A DNA stretch of 56,028 bases from contig JAJEIP010000046.1 of NCBI GenBank assembly GCA_022827885.1, positions 1-56,028 on the forward strand, given 5' to 3'. A program made the translations under genes and the position numbers. The stretch comes from Candidatus Poribacteria bacterium (GTDB lineage: Bacteria; Poribacteria; WGA-4E; WGA-3G). Shown here piece by piece: positions 35,593 to 45,800 of this stretch; the stretch's first letter is position 1; each line of letters opens with the position of its first letter. The notes beneath the pieces were generated by a model. It saw only the letters and a list, made by a program, of their open reading frames with translations, was not told the origin of the DNA and searched no databases.

Positions 35593-36717
35593 TTGAGCAA
35601 AAATTTTCTTTTTACGTCCGAATCCGTCACTGAAGGACACCCGGACAAAATCGCAGACCAGATTTCTGACGCGGTACTTGATACCATATTCACGACCGAT
35701 CCAATGGCGAGAGTCGCTTGTGAAACCTTGGTTACAACAGGGCTTGCCGTCATTACTGGTGAAATCACGACTACAGCAAACTACGATGCACAACAAATCG
35801 CACGGAAAGTACTAACTGATATTGGTTATACCGATATTGAATATGGCTTTGATGCCGAACGAAGTGCCGTATTGAGCATCATTGATCAGCAATCACCTGA
35901 TATAGCAATGGGTGTGAACCCTGGCGGGGCAGGTGATCAAGGGTTAATGTTTGGATACGCATGTACCGAAACACCAGAATTGATGCCACTGCCGATTACC
36001 CTTGCGCATCAATTAACACAGCGTTTGGCTAAAGTTCGCAAAGATCGTACCCTCCCCTTTATCCGTCCCGACGGGAAATCCCAAGTAACAGTGGAATATG
36101 TAGACGGTAAACCTAAGGCCGTCACTACGGTTGTCATTTCTTCTCAACACGATCCTGACGTTGCGGATAGCGAACTGCGTGAAGCAATCATTGAAGAGGT
36201 TATCAAAGAAATTATCCCTGAAAATCTCCAAAGCCCAGATGTCAAATATCATATCAATCCAACCGGACGTTTTGTGACTGGTGGTCCACAAGGTGATGCG
36301 GGATTAACCGGGCGAAAAATTATTGTTGATACGTATGGGGGCATGGGACGGCATGGTGGCGGCGCACTTTCTGGAAAAGATCCTACCAAAGTAGATCGGA
36401 GCGCGGCTTATGCAGCACGACACGTTGCTAAGAACCTTGTTGCTGCGGGGCTCGCAGAACGCTGCGAAATTCAAATTTCCTACGCAATCGGTAGAAAAGA
36501 ACCTATCTCTGTCATGGTGGATACGTTTGGAACTGGCGATGCAGAGGCACTCACGAAACTTGTCAATGCACACTTTGATTTAACGCCCGCGGGCATCATA
36601 GAACGGCTGAAATTACGCCAGCCTATTTATCAAAATACTGCCGCCTATGGACATTTCGGACGTGAAGAACCCGGTTTCACTTGGGAAGAGACCGACTACG
36701 TCGAAAAACTTCGATAG
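35593..36717 (+). CDS. metK: S-adenosylmethionine synthetase
   Basis: About 374 residues. ATP and methionine binding blocks: [19 protein letters not shown] at the N-terminus, [17 protein letters not shown], and [25 protein letters not shown] 35593 is preferred, with AGGAG (35580-35584) eight bases ahead and family N-termini beginning just before [15 protein letters not shown] longer frame from 35482 only adds palindrome-derived residues. Makes SAM from ATP and methionine. AhcY follows after 41 bases, so the pair forms a methyl-cycle operon. Confidence 0.95.
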   Translation: MSKNFLFTSESVTEGHPDKIADQISDAVLDTIFTTDPMARVACETLVTTGLAVITGEITTTANYDAQQIARKVLTDIGYTDIEYGFDAERSAVLSIIDQQSPDIAMGVNPGGAGDQGLMFGYACTETPELMPLPITLAHQLTQRLAKVRKDRTLPFIRPDGKSQVTVEYVDGKPKAVTTVVISSQHDPDVADSELREAIIEEVIKEIIPENLQSPDVKYHINPTGRFVTGGPQGDAGLTGRKIIVDTYGGMGRHGGGALSGKDPTKVDRSAAYAARHVAKNLVAAGLAERCEIQISYAIGRKEPISVMVDTFGTGDAEALTKLVNAHFDLTPAGIIERLKLRQPIYQNTAAYGHFGREEPGFTWEETDYVEKLR

Positions 36718-36758
36718 ATTGGAAAAATTGAAAATACCCATAAACAAAAAGGATACTA

Positions 36759-38021
36759 ATGAACTACGATATAAAAACAACCGAGCTCGCAGCAACAGGT
36801 AAACAACGCATCGACTGGGCAAACCGGTTCATGCCCGTTTTGGATTCCATCCGGGATCGATTTCAAAGTGAACGACCGTTGGAAGGATTGAGAGTCGCAG
36901 CGTGTTTACACGTTACAACTGAAACAGCCAACTTAATGAAAACCCTGAAGGCTGGCGGAGCCGAGGCGGTTGTTTGCGCATCAAATCCACTCAGTACGCA
37001 GGACGACGTTGCCGCATCTCTCGTTGTTGATGAGGAGATAGGCGTTTTTGCGATTAATGGAGAAGATACAGAGACGTATTATAAACACATTGATGCCACC
37101 CTTGATTTGCAACCAACGATTACCATGGATGACGGGGCGGATCTCGTTTCAAGACTTCATTCTGAAGAAACGAATCCAGCTTTAGTGGAACGGGTCGTTG
37201 CAGGAACAGAAGAAACAACAACCGGCGTTATCCGACTCAAAAGTATGGCTACCGAGGGGGTATTGAGATATCCGATCATCGCTGTGAACGACGCACGAAC
37301 GAAGCATTTTTTTGATAACCGATACGGCACCGGACAAAGCACATTAGACGGTATTATCAGAGCGACAAATCTGCTCATTGCCGGAACGACAGTTGTCGTT
37401 GCAGGCTATGGGTGGTGTGGTAGAGGCGTTGCGAACCGGGCACGCGGCTTAGGCGCCAACGTCATTGTGACGGAGGTCACCGCGCTGAAAGCATTGGAAG
37501 CCGTGATGGACGGATTTCGAGTGATGCCGATGCAGAAAGCGGTTCAGGAAGGGGATTTGGTCATAACGCTCACGGGAGATATTCACGTCTTACGTCAAGA
37601 GCATTTCAAAGCAATGAAGGACGGAGCGATTATAGCGAACTCTGGTCACTTCAATGTTGAAATCGACATTCCAGCACTTGAAGAATTGAGTGTCGATAAA
37701 GGAAGCGCGCGTCCCTATGTAGATGTCTACACTCTCGAAGATGGCAGGAAACTCTATCTTGTTGGCGAAGGCAGATTGGTAAATCTCGCTGCTGCTGAAG
37801 GGCATCCGGCGAGTGTCATGGACATGAGTTTCGCGAACCAAGCATTATGCCTTGAATACATCGCCCAAAATCAGGATAATTTTGAGAATCGTGTATATGA
37901 TGTCCCTGAATCTATAGATGAAACCGTAGCACAACTCAAGTTGGAAGCCTTCGGTGTTGAAATTGATACACTCACGGCAGAACAGGAAAAATATCTCAAC
38001 TCGTGGGAAATGGGAACGTAA
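36759..38021 (+). CDS. ahcY: S-adenosylhomocysteine hydrolase
   Basis: 420 residues. Hydrolyses S-adenosylhomocysteine to adenosine and homocysteine, removing the product inhibitor of methyltransferases. Seen are [40 protein letters not shown], the NAD-binding loop [18 protein letters not shown] and the C-terminal [12 protein letters not shown] block. ATG 36759, with AAAAGG about ten bases ahead. Placed directly after metK and before a small membrane protein and a PfkB-type kinase that might salvage adenosine. Confidence 0.96.
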   Translation: MNYDIKTTELAATGKQRIDWANRFMPVLDSIRDRFQSERPLEGLRVAACLHVTTETANLMKTLKAGGAEAVVCASNPLSTQDDVAASLVVDEEIGVFAINGEDTETYYKHIDATLDLQPTITMDDGADLVSRLHSEETNPALVERVVAGTEETTTGVIRLKSMATEGVLRYPIIAVNDARTKHFFDNRYGTGQSTLDGIIRATNLLIAGTTVVVAGYGWCGRGVANRARGLGANVIVTEVTALKALEAVMDGFRVMPMQKAVQEGDLVITLTGDIHVLRQEHFKAMKDGAIIANSGHFNVEIDIPALEELSVDKGSARPYVDVYTLEDGRKLYLVGEGRLVNLAAAEGHPASVMDMSFANQALCLEYIAQNQDNFENRVYDVPESIDETVAQLKLEAFGVEIDTLTAEQEKYLNSWEMGT

Positions 38022-38042
38022 AAAAGTTGTAAGGAAGTCCCT

Positions 38043-38273
38043 ATGAAGAAATCAGAGATTTTGGAGGGAGTTATATTACTCCTATCGGCGGTGCTATTAT
38101 TACCGATTTGGATGGCATCCTCTCAACAGATAGACCTTCCGCCAACATTGCTAAGAGTGTTGAGTTTCTTGCAGTATCCAGTCATTATTGTGCTGAGTGT
38201 TATTTTTATTCGCCGACTGAGACGGGTTATTCGCGCACTACGCGAAAACAAAAATAGACCGGGACCTTTTTAA
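38043..38273 (+). CDS. Small membrane protein, two transmembrane helices
   Basis: 76 residues. Hydrophobic helices at about 9-25 and 44-60, basic C-terminal tail (RRLRRVIRALRENKNR) expected on the cytoplasmic side. ATG 38043 after AAGGAAG at 38031-38037. Family not recognised. It lies 21 bases after ahcY and 88 bases before the PfkB gene, so it may be carried by the same transcript. Confidence 0.65.
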   Translation: MKKSEILEGVILLLSAVLLLPIWMASSQQIDLPPTLLRVLSFLQYPVIIVLSVIFIRRLRRVIRALRENKNRPGPF

Positions 38274-38295
38274 GGAAAGCGAACGTGCAGCGATG

Positions 38296-38333
38296 GGCGC
38301 GATTTAGAGACCAGCGTGCCTGCAAAACGCGCC
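38296..38333 (+). repeat. Short hairpin between the membrane protein and PfkB genes
   Basis: GGCGCG (38296-38301) pairs with CGCGCC (38328-38333), 26-base loop. Function is unknown; no T-run follows, so it is not a clear terminator. Confidence 0.35.
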
Positions 38334-38361
38334 TTTACGCAGAAGGAGATAAGAATTTAGA

Positions 38362-39267
38362 ATGGGAGTCTTAGTCGTTGGCACGGTTACTTTAGATACA
38401 GTAGAAACACCGAGTAAACGGGTGGAGGATGTCCTTGGCGGTTCCGGGGTCTACGCTGCCGTCGCCGCGAGTTTTTTTGGCAACCCTGTTCGGCTTATTG
38501 GAGTCGTCGGTGCTGATTTTCCACACGCTTACACAGATTTTCTTGACACCCGAGGCATTGACCTTCAAGGGTTAAAACGGGTAAACGGCGGCAAATCGTT
38601 CCGATGGGGCGGCCGTTATACCGACGACTTTAACGTGCGCGATACGCTTTTTACCGAATTGAATGTCGTGGGTGAGTTTCAACCCGTTTTGCCTGAAACC
38701 TACAAAGAGACCCCCTACCTCTTTTTGGCAAATAACCCGCCCAGTTTACAATTGAGCATCATTGAGCAGTCAACCCAACCGAAACTGATTGTCTGTGACA
38801 CGATGGACTTCTGGATTCATGAAGAGCGGGAGGCTTTAGAAGCACTCTTAGCACGTGTGGACATTCTTATCCTGAACGACAGTGAGGCACTTTTATTAAC
38901 AGGCGAGTCGAATTTGATGCGAGCCGCACAGATAATTCTACGCCAGGGTCCAAGGCGCGTTATCATTAAGAAAGGCGAGCACGGGGCAATCAGTGTGACG
39001 GAATCATCTTTTTTCAGTGTGCCAGCGTATCCCCTCACACAGGTGGTTGATCCAACGGGGGCTGGCGACAGTTTCGCCGGTGGGATGATGGGTTATCTCG
39101 CATCTATTGAAGACACGTCCGAAAAAGCAATACGCAGCGCGATGGTGTATGGAACCGTTGTTGCCTCTTTTAATATTGAAGGTTTCAGCATCAGTCGACA
39201 AAAAGATGTTCAGTTTTCAGAGATTTCATCGCGATATTGTGAACTTCAAGAAGCCGTCCGTTTTTAA
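38362..39267 (+). CDS. PfkB-family carbohydrate/nucleoside kinase
   Basis: 301 residues. PfkB features: start GVLVVGTVTLDTVETP, LGGSGVYAAVAASFFG, and the C-terminal signature DPTGAGDSFAGGMMGYL with catalytic Asp. Sequence alone does not tell sugar from adenosine kinase. The position behind metK and ahcY would suit adenosine kinase, which clears the adenosine made by AhcY, but no adenosine-specific motif is certain. ATG 38362 with AAGGAGAT at 38342-38349 ahead. Stop overlaps the end of the convergent lpdA gene. Confidence 0.83.
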   Translation: MGVLVVGTVTLDTVETPSKRVEDVLGGSGVYAAVAASFFGNPVRLIGVVGADFPHAYTDFLDTRGIDLQGLKRVNGGKSFRWGGRYTDDFNVRDTLFTELNVVGEFQPVLPETYKETPYLFLANNPPSLQLSIIEQSTQPKLIVCDTMDFWIHEEREALEALLARVDILILNDSEALLLTGESNLMRAAQIILRQGPRRVIIKKGEHGAISVTESSFFSVPAYPLTQVVDPTGAGDSFAGGMMGYLASIEDTSEKAIRSAMVYGTVVASFNIEGFSISRQKDVQFSEISSRYCELQEAVRF

Positions 39268-40652
39268 TGTAGGCTGTGGATCGCTCTATCATACGCCGCT
39301 TCAGCGGATTCCATCACCATTTCTGCGAGGGTTGGATGGGCATGCACCGTCCCTGCTATGTCCATCGCAGTCGCACCCGTGCGAATCGCGACTGCGGCTT
39401 CGTGAATAAGCGTTGAAGCATGGGCACCAACGATATGAACGCCAAGGATGTCCCCGCTATCGGCATCAGAAACCGTCTTAACAAACCCGTCCGTCTCGCG
39501 GAGTCCCAATGCCTTCCCATTCGCGGCGTATGGGAACCGTCCTATCTTCACTTCGTAACCCTCATCCGTCGCCTCTTTTTCTGTCATACCGACGTGCCCA
39601 ATCTCAGGTAGCGTAAAAACGCACCACGGGATGACCTGATAATCCATCTCGACGGTGTCACCCAGACAGTTTTGTGCTGCAATCTTTCCCTCTGCCGATG
39701 CAACGTGCGCCAACAGATACCGACTCGCCACGTCTCCAACGGCATAGATACCCGCAATGTCCGTCTGCATTCGAGCATCTACGACAATTTTTCCCCCCTC
39801 TGTCCGAACCCCAACCTTTTCTAAACCTATCCCGTCTGTGTTGTAACGCCTCCCAATCGAGACAAGCATCTTTTGTGCAGTCAACTCTTCGCCGGATTCA
39901 AGCACTGCAGTGACACTTGCCTCCGATTTTTTGACATGGGTCAGTTTCGCACCAGTATGGAGAGTGATACCTTTCCGTTTCATGAAAAGTTGGATATGCC
40001 GGATAACCTGAATATCTTCAGTTGCCAAAATTGTAGGGAGCAGTTCCAGCACAGTCACGTTGCAACCGAGGGCATTAAAAATGGAAGCAAATTCACAGCC
40101 TGAAACGCCACCGCCAACGATCAGGAGGCTTTCGGGAAGTTCCATGAGCTCAAGAATACCTGTTGTCGTCAAGACTTGGCTCTCATCAATTTCAAAAACA
40201 GGCGGTTCCGCAGGTTCAGAACCCGTGGCAATGATAATATTTTTTGCGTGTAATTGTTCGGTTGTCCCGTCAGGTTTGCTAACGGCAATCGTATTTCTGT
40301 CGATAAGGGTCGCCATCCCGTTAAAGGTATCAACCCCGTTTGCCTTCAGCAGTTGGGCAATGCCCCCTGTGAGCTGCTGGATAACCGAGGTTTTGTGATT
40401 CAATACTTGCGAGTAATCAATTGTCGTCTCGCCATTAATATTCACACCGAAGGTAGAGGCTTCTTGAACCTGTGTCGCCAAGTTGGCAACCGCAAAAAGG
40501 GTCTTCGTTGGGATACATCCGCGATTCAGACAGGTCCCACCCCACGCTCCCTTTTCTATCAGGCAAACACTGCCGCCACGTTGCGCCGCTTTAATAGCTG
40601 CGACGTAACCTCCTGGTCCGCCACCGATAATTCCGACATCATACGTCGACAT
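39264..40652 (-). CDS. lpdA: Dihydrolipoamide dehydrogenase
   Basis: 462 residues, FAD-dependent, re-oxidising dihydrolipoamide in 2-oxoacid dehydrogenase or glycine cleavage complexes. FAD site GIIGGGPGGYVAA (residues 7-19), redox pair Cys41/Cys46 in GGTCLNRGCIPTK, NAD site VGGGVSGCEFASIFNALG, AVGDV and the C-terminal HAHPTLAEMVMESAEA with the catalytic His-Glu. No E1, E2 or glycine cleavage genes are in the window. The minus strand shows TTGACA (40720-40725) and TAAAAT (40697-40702), 17 apart, upstream. Confidence 0.95.
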   Translation of the reverse strand: MSTYDVGIIGGGPGGYVAAIKAAQRGGSVCLIEKGAWGGTCLNRGCIPTKTLFAVANLATQVQEASTFGVNINGETTIDYSQVLNHKTSVIQQLTGGIAQLLKANGVDTFNGMATLIDRNTIAVSKPDGTTEQLHAKNIIIATGSEPAEPPVFEIDESQVLTTTGILELMELPESLLIVGGGVSGCEFASIFNALGCNVTVLELLPTILATEDIQVIRHIQLFMKRKGITLHTGAKLTHVKKSEASVTAVLESGEELTAQKMLVSIGRRYNTDGIGLEKVGVRTEGGKIVVDARMQTDIAGIYAVGDVASRYLLAHVASAEGKIAAQNCLGDTVEMDYQVIPWCVFTLPEIGHVGMTEKEATDEGYEVKIGRFPYAANGKALGLRETDGFVKTVSDADSGDILGVHIVGAHASTLIHEAAVAIRTGATAMDIAGTVHAHPTLAEMVMESAEAAYDRAIHSLH

Positions 40653-40696
40653 TTTTCTAACCCTGGCCTCCTATCAACCATATAGTTAATGATTGA

Positions 40697-40725
40697 ATTT
40701 TATCATAAAGGATGAGAGTTGTCAA
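40697..40725 (-). promoter_or_regulatory. Sigma70-type promoter for lpdA
   Basis: Minus-strand TTGACA at 40720-40725 and TAAAAT at 40697-40702, spacer 17, ending 45 bases before the lpdA start. Confidence 0.75.
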
Positions 40726-40790
40726 GGTGAGATGGTCTAAAAGCAACACCATCCGGTCCCTGAAAATCAAAGGTGTTTTTGGTGTTAAAT

Positions 40791-40819
40791 TTGACAAAAA
40801 ATACAGGGGCTGCTATAGT
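40791..40819 (+). promoter_or_regulatory. Sigma70-type promoter for the gamma-glutamyltransferase gene
   Basis: TTGACA (40791-40796), spacer 17, TATAGT (40814-40819), about 30 bases before the ATG at 40852. Divergent to the lpdA promoter. Confidence 0.78.
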
Positions 40820-40851
40820 GAAGGGAATGGTCTTAAGTAAGGAGTCGAAAA

Positions 40852-42462
40852 ATGTTCGATGGGTACTCCCCAAACCAATTCGGCCCTGGACGCTCGGCAG
40901 TCATTTGTCAACACGGGGCGGTTGCAACGAGTCAGCCACTCGCGGCGCAGGGCGGATTGCAGATTTTACAGCAAGGCGGAAACGCTGTTGATGCAGCGAT
41001 CGCAACTGCCGCAATACTTAACGTTGTTGAGCCAATGTCAACCGGCATCGGTGGAGATGCCTTTATGCTCATTTATCAACCCAAAGAGGGTGTGATTCGC
41101 GGTTTGAATGCAAGCGGTAGAGCGCCTTACGCTGCAGAACCAGAATTCTTCACCAAGCAGGGGTTGGTGAGTATTCCTTCTTTTGGGAGTATGTATCCCG
41201 TCACCGTCCCCGGGACAATTGACGGATGGGCAACACTCCTTGACGAATGCGGAACAATGTCGCTATCGGAGGTCCTTCAGCCTGCCATCAATTACGCAGA
41301 AAACGGATTTCCTGTCAGTCCACAGATTAGTCTTGCATGGCAAGAAAGTGCGCAGATGTTGGCGCAGCATCCCGACACAGCACGGACATATCTCGAGAAT
41401 GGAAAGGCACCGGCACCCGGGGAAATCTTTTATCAACCAAACCTTGCACGGACATTTCGATTGATTGCCGAAGGCGGACGAGATGCCTTCTATCAGGGGG
41501 AAATTGCTGACAAAATCGTGAAATTCTCCGATGAAAACGGAGGCTTATTTACGCAACGCGACTTTGCTGAACACACGTCAGATTGGGTAGAACCGATTTC
41601 TACCAATTATCGAGGCTACGATGTTTATGAAATACCCCCAAATGGACAGGGGATCGCCGCACTCCTCGCACTCAACATTGTTGAAGGGTTTGAACTTGAA
41701 ATGATGGGACATAACAGCCCTGAACATTTACACCATGCAATTGAGGCGATGAAATTAGGATTTGCAGATCTCTACGAATATGTGACAGATCCGACGTTTG
41801 TGGATGTACCAGTAGACGGACTCCTGTCCAACGATTATACAGAAAGTCAGCGAGAGCGCATCTCACCCGAACGAGCAAACGAGCAGTCAAGCCCGGGTAT
41901 GCCCATAATGGGAAGCGATACGGTGTATCTCTGTGCGGTTGACAGCGAACGAAATGTCGTTTCTTTTATCAACAGTCTCTTCGCTGGTTTTGGTTCAGGG
42001 TTAGTTGCTGGCGACACGGGAATTATGTTACAAAATCGAGGCGCGGGTTTTTCGTTGAGACCCGACCACGCGAATTGTATCGCGCCACATAAACGCACAC
42101 TGCATACGATTATCCCCGGCATGATTGCGCAGAATGGGGTGCCCTTAGTTACCTTCGGGGTCATGGGAGGACAGATGCAAGCACAAGGACATTTACAATT
42201 CGTATGCAACCTTGTGGATTTCAATATGGACGTGCAAAACGCATTAGACGCACCTCGGTTTCGCGTGATGGATGACGCCCGGATTCTGCTGGAGGCGGGC
42301 ATTCCAATGAACACACAAGCCGCTTTGGCACAAAAGGGACATCATATCATACCCGGAAACACTTTTTTTGGGGGAGGACAAGCAATTTTCATCAATCCAT
42401 CCTTCGACACGCTGATCGCAGGTTCAGATCCAAGACGAGATGGATGTGCTGTTGGCTATTGA
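40852..42462 (+). CDS. ggt: Gamma-glutamyltransferase family protein
   Basis: 536 residues of an N-terminal-nucleophile hydrolase that would be cut into two chains. Predicted nucleophile Thr357 in GSDTVYLCAVD; also PMSTGIGGDAFMLIY, the substrate block GRAPYAAEPEFF and GMIAQNGVPLVTFGVMGGQMQAQGH near the C-terminus. No signal peptide is seen, so unlike the Escherichia coli periplasmic enzyme it may be cytoplasmic, or act on other gamma-glutamyl or cephalosporin-like amides. ATG 40852 after AAGGAGTC. A stand-alone gene with its own promoter. Confidence 0.93.
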   Translation: MFDGYSPNQFGPGRSAVICQHGAVATSQPLAAQGGLQILQQGGNAVDAAIATAAILNVVEPMSTGIGGDAFMLIYQPKEGVIRGLNASGRAPYAAEPEFFTKQGLVSIPSFGSMYPVTVPGTIDGWATLLDECGTMSLSEVLQPAINYAENGFPVSPQISLAWQESAQMLAQHPDTARTYLENGKAPAPGEIFYQPNLARTFRLIAEGGRDAFYQGEIADKIVKFSDENGGLFTQRDFAEHTSDWVEPISTNYRGYDVYEIPPNGQGIAALLALNIVEGFELEMMGHNSPEHLHHAIEAMKLGFADLYEYVTDPTFVDVPVDGLLSNDYTESQRERISPERANEQSSPGMPIMGSDTVYLCAVDSERNVVSFINSLFAGFGSGLVAGDTGIMLQNRGAGFSLRPDHANCIAPHKRTLHTIIPGMIAQNGVPLVTFGVMGGQMQAQGHLQFVCNLVDFNMDVQNALDAPRFRVMDDARILLEAGIPMNTQAALAQKGHHIIPGNTFFGGGQAIFINPSFDTLIAGSDPRRDGCAVGY

Positions 42463-42477
42463 GGCAATAGGATTTTT

Positions 42478-42506
42478 TTGACTTTTCGCTTAAATTAAGG
42501 TATAAT
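42478..42506 (+). promoter_or_regulatory. Sigma70-type promoter of the gltB leader
   Basis: TTGACT (42478-42483), spacer 17, TATAAT (42501-42506). Confidence 0.8.
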
Positions 42507-42880
42507 ATTAAGACTACAGGCGGTTTCGGTTCAAAGACTGAGAACCAAACTGAAGCATGTAAGCCCGCCAAGTCGGTCGCGAATCACCGTTGACGCGATC
42601 GCGGATCGCCGCTGATTCCAAAGGTGCTCTTGCCTTGGGGCGCGCTACCTCTGGCAGGATACGAGTAGTCAGCGTCCGAATTGAAGCCGTACGGAACATC
42701 CTATCCAGCCTTGAAATGAATCCGTTTTTTGATTTTTTGTACCCTTGATAAAAAGGAGTCGGGCTAAGACGCGCGAACCTCGCCCCGCAGATTAAATACA
42801 AAATGGCGAGGAATAGGAAACCCACTCTACAATGCCAATGGAAAAAAATAAAGAAGAATGTATGGAGAGTCAGTTTAGAA
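42507..42880 (+). ncRNA. Long structured 5' leader of gltB (or an independent RNA)
   Basis: About 370 bases downstream of a strong promoter and without a credible gene. Foldable parts: GTTT-GGTTC with GAACC-AAAC (42523-42550, one bulge), GAATCA with TGATTC around GCGATC GCG GATCGC (about 42581-42618), and AGGT-GCC with GGC-ACCT (about 42622-42652). No known riboswitch, 6S, RNase P or SRP motif was recognised. It could be a regulatory leader responding to nitrogen status, a small RNA, or a repeat. Evidence is from reading by eye only. Confidence 0.4.
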
Positions 42881-45800
42881 ATGTATAATGATTTAAAAGA
42901 AAAAGATGCCTGCGGCGTTGGTTTTGTCGCAAACCGTTTTGGGAATCGAAGCCACGATATTATCAAAATGGCGACACAAGCGGTCACGAATTTGACACAT
43001 CGCGGCGCAGTAGCGGCTGATGCAAAGACAGGAGATGGCGCAGGCATTCTAACGCAAATTCCGGAGAAAATATTTCAAAAAGAACTTCAGAAACTCGGCG
43101 TCCACCTCGATTCGATGGATGATATGGGCGTCGGGATGATTTTCCTGCCGAGGCATGACCGAGATGCACTGGCACAGGGGCGCGCAATCGTTGAAGAGAT
43201 ATTACAGCAGTACGGTATCCCTTTTCTTGGATGGCGTTCCGTGCCTCAGGATTTTTCCGCGCTCGGTGCCAAAGCACTCGAAACGCTACCGGAAATCCAG
43301 CAGGTATTGGTCGGACGTCCAGAGCAACTCACCGATGATGCTTTTGAGCAGCGATTGTATCTGATATGTAAAGAGTTAGAGCATCGGGTTACAGCCGCGG
43401 CACTCGATGAATTTCATATCGCCTCTTTTTCTCATCGGACGATCGTCTATAAAGGGTTGCTGGTAGCCCCGCAGCTTACCCAGTTTTACACGGATTTAAA
43501 AGACCCTGATTTTCAGGCAGCACTTGCCGTTTTCCATCAACGCTACAGCACAAATACCTCCTCCACATGGATGCTTGCCCAGCCTTTTCGGACACTTGCA
43601 CATAATGGCGAAATCAATACCTTAATGGGCAATCAGAACTGGATGCGGGCGCGCGAAGCCGACTTGCAATCACCCCTCTGGAACGAGGACATCCAAAAAC
43701 TCATTCCAATTATCAATCCGCATGGAAGCGATTCCATGAGTTTGGATAACGTCTTAGAGTTATTAACACACTCTGGCCGTGATATCCTACATGCTATGAT
43801 GTGCCTGATTCCTGAAGCATACGAGCAGATTCCCGATATGCCGGACAAGTTGAAAGCCTGTTACGAGTATCTCTCATGTGTCAGCGAGCCTTGGGACGGA
43901 CCGGCAGCAGTCGCCTTTACGGATGGCGTTATTGTCGGCGCAAGTTTGGATAGAAACGGACTACGTCCCGCACGCTACAAGGTCACCGAAGACGGAACAG
44001 TTGTTATGGGGTCTGAAGTTGGTATTATTGAACTTGATGATGGTTGTGTGGTGGAAAAGGGGCGTTTGGGGCCTGGGCAGATGATTGCTGTTGATACAGC
44101 CCATGGAAAATTGCTGAAAAATTCCGACATTAAACGCAATGTTGCCAGGCAGAAACCTTATGCGGAGTGGGTGAAGAAAGGGATCGTAACGCTCCCAGCC
44201 GAGAAAAACGGGACGTGTGGCACAACAGATGCTGTCCCTGAAAAATTGTCAACATATCAGAAAGCTTTCGGTTATATGACTGAAGACGTGGAGCGCTTTA
44301 TTAAACCGATGGTGTCAGAGGCGAAGGAAGCAATCGGTTCAATGGGCGATGACACACCACCTGCTGTAATTTCTCGGCATCCGCGTTTGCTATACAGTTA
44401 CTTCAAACAACGTTTCGCGCAGGTTACGAATCCACCTATTGATTCGCTCCGGGAACGTCTGGTGATGTCTCTGACAACACACCTCGGAAAGCAGTATAGT
44501 TTGCTCACAGAAACGCCAGCGCACGCTCGACTTATTCGGTTACATTCCCCAATTTTGACGAATACAGATTTGCAAGCATTGCGCGCCCTGGATATATCCG
44601 ATTTCCAGATAGAGACACTCCCTGTGTGCTTCCCCGTAGCCTCCGGCAAGCAAGGTTTGGAAGACGCATTGGAAACACTCTGTCAACGTGCCTCTGCGGC
44701 AATTGATGCGGGGATAACACTCCTCGTACTCAGTGACAAAGAGGTGAGTCCTGACCTTGCTCCGATTCCGATGGCACTTGCTATTGGTGCTGTCCACCAC
44801 CATTTGATTCGGGAAGGAAAGCGAATGCGGGCAAGTCTCATCGCTGAAACTGGAGATGCAAGGGAAGAACACCATTTTGCTGTTCTTCTCGGGTACGGTG
44901 CAACTGCGATCAACCCTTACCTCGCTTTCTCAACGATCGTTCAACTCGCTCAGGACGGTGAATTCGCAGAACTTACCCCCTCGGAAGCCGTTGAAACCTA
45001 TAAATCAACCGTCGAAAAAGGTATTTTAAAAATTATGGCAAAGATGGGAATTTCGACGGTGTCAAGTTATCACGGTGCCCAGATTTTTGAAGCGCTTGGT
45101 ATCAATTCAACGGTTATTGATAAATGCTTTACAGGAACCACCTCACGCTTAAGTGGCATTGGTTTTGCTGAAATCGCGGCGGAGACCCTTCACTTCCACA
45201 CAAAAGCGTTCGCTGGTAGTGAAGACGACACGTCCTTGGAGGAAGCAGGCTATTTCCGATTTCGTAGAAATGGCGAATTCCATGCCTTTAATCCAACAGT
45301 ATTTAAATCACTTCACCGCTTTGTGAAGGGCGGTAAGTCGGAAGACTATGAAAAATACGCCGCTGCTATTGAGACTGGGGAACCTTCCAGCTTACGAGAC
45401 CTCCTTGCTTTCAAACCCAGCACTCCTATTCCGATTGAAGAGGTAGAACCAGTAGAAGATATCGTTCGGCGTTTCACAACCGGTAGTATGTCTTTTGGGG
45501 CGTTAAGTCGCGAGACACACGAAACTTTGGCAATCGCGATGAATCGCCTCGGTGCAAAATCGGGGAGCGGGGAAGGCGGTGAAAGCAGTACACGCTTCAA
45601 ACCCCAACCCAATGGGGACCTTGCTTCCAGTGCCATTAAACAGGTGGCATCCGGACGCTTCGGTGTGACCCCGAGCTATCTCATATCGGCGAAAGAACTG
45701 GAAATTAAGATGGCGCAAGGGTCAAAACCTGGAGAAGGTGGACAGATTCCAGGGCATAAAGTGACAGCTGAAATCGCTGCGCTTCGACATTCTGTGCCAG

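Noticed and set aside
42540-42570. A motif shared with 53386-53405 (ACCAAAC, GAAGCATGTAA)
   Set aside because: Only about 20 bases match and the flanks differ, so it may be chance; kept out of the repeat list.
42514-43047. A 177-residue minus-strand reading frame across the gltB leader and start
   Set aside because: It overlaps the gltB coding sequence antisense and shows no family feature; the region is better explained as a structured leader.
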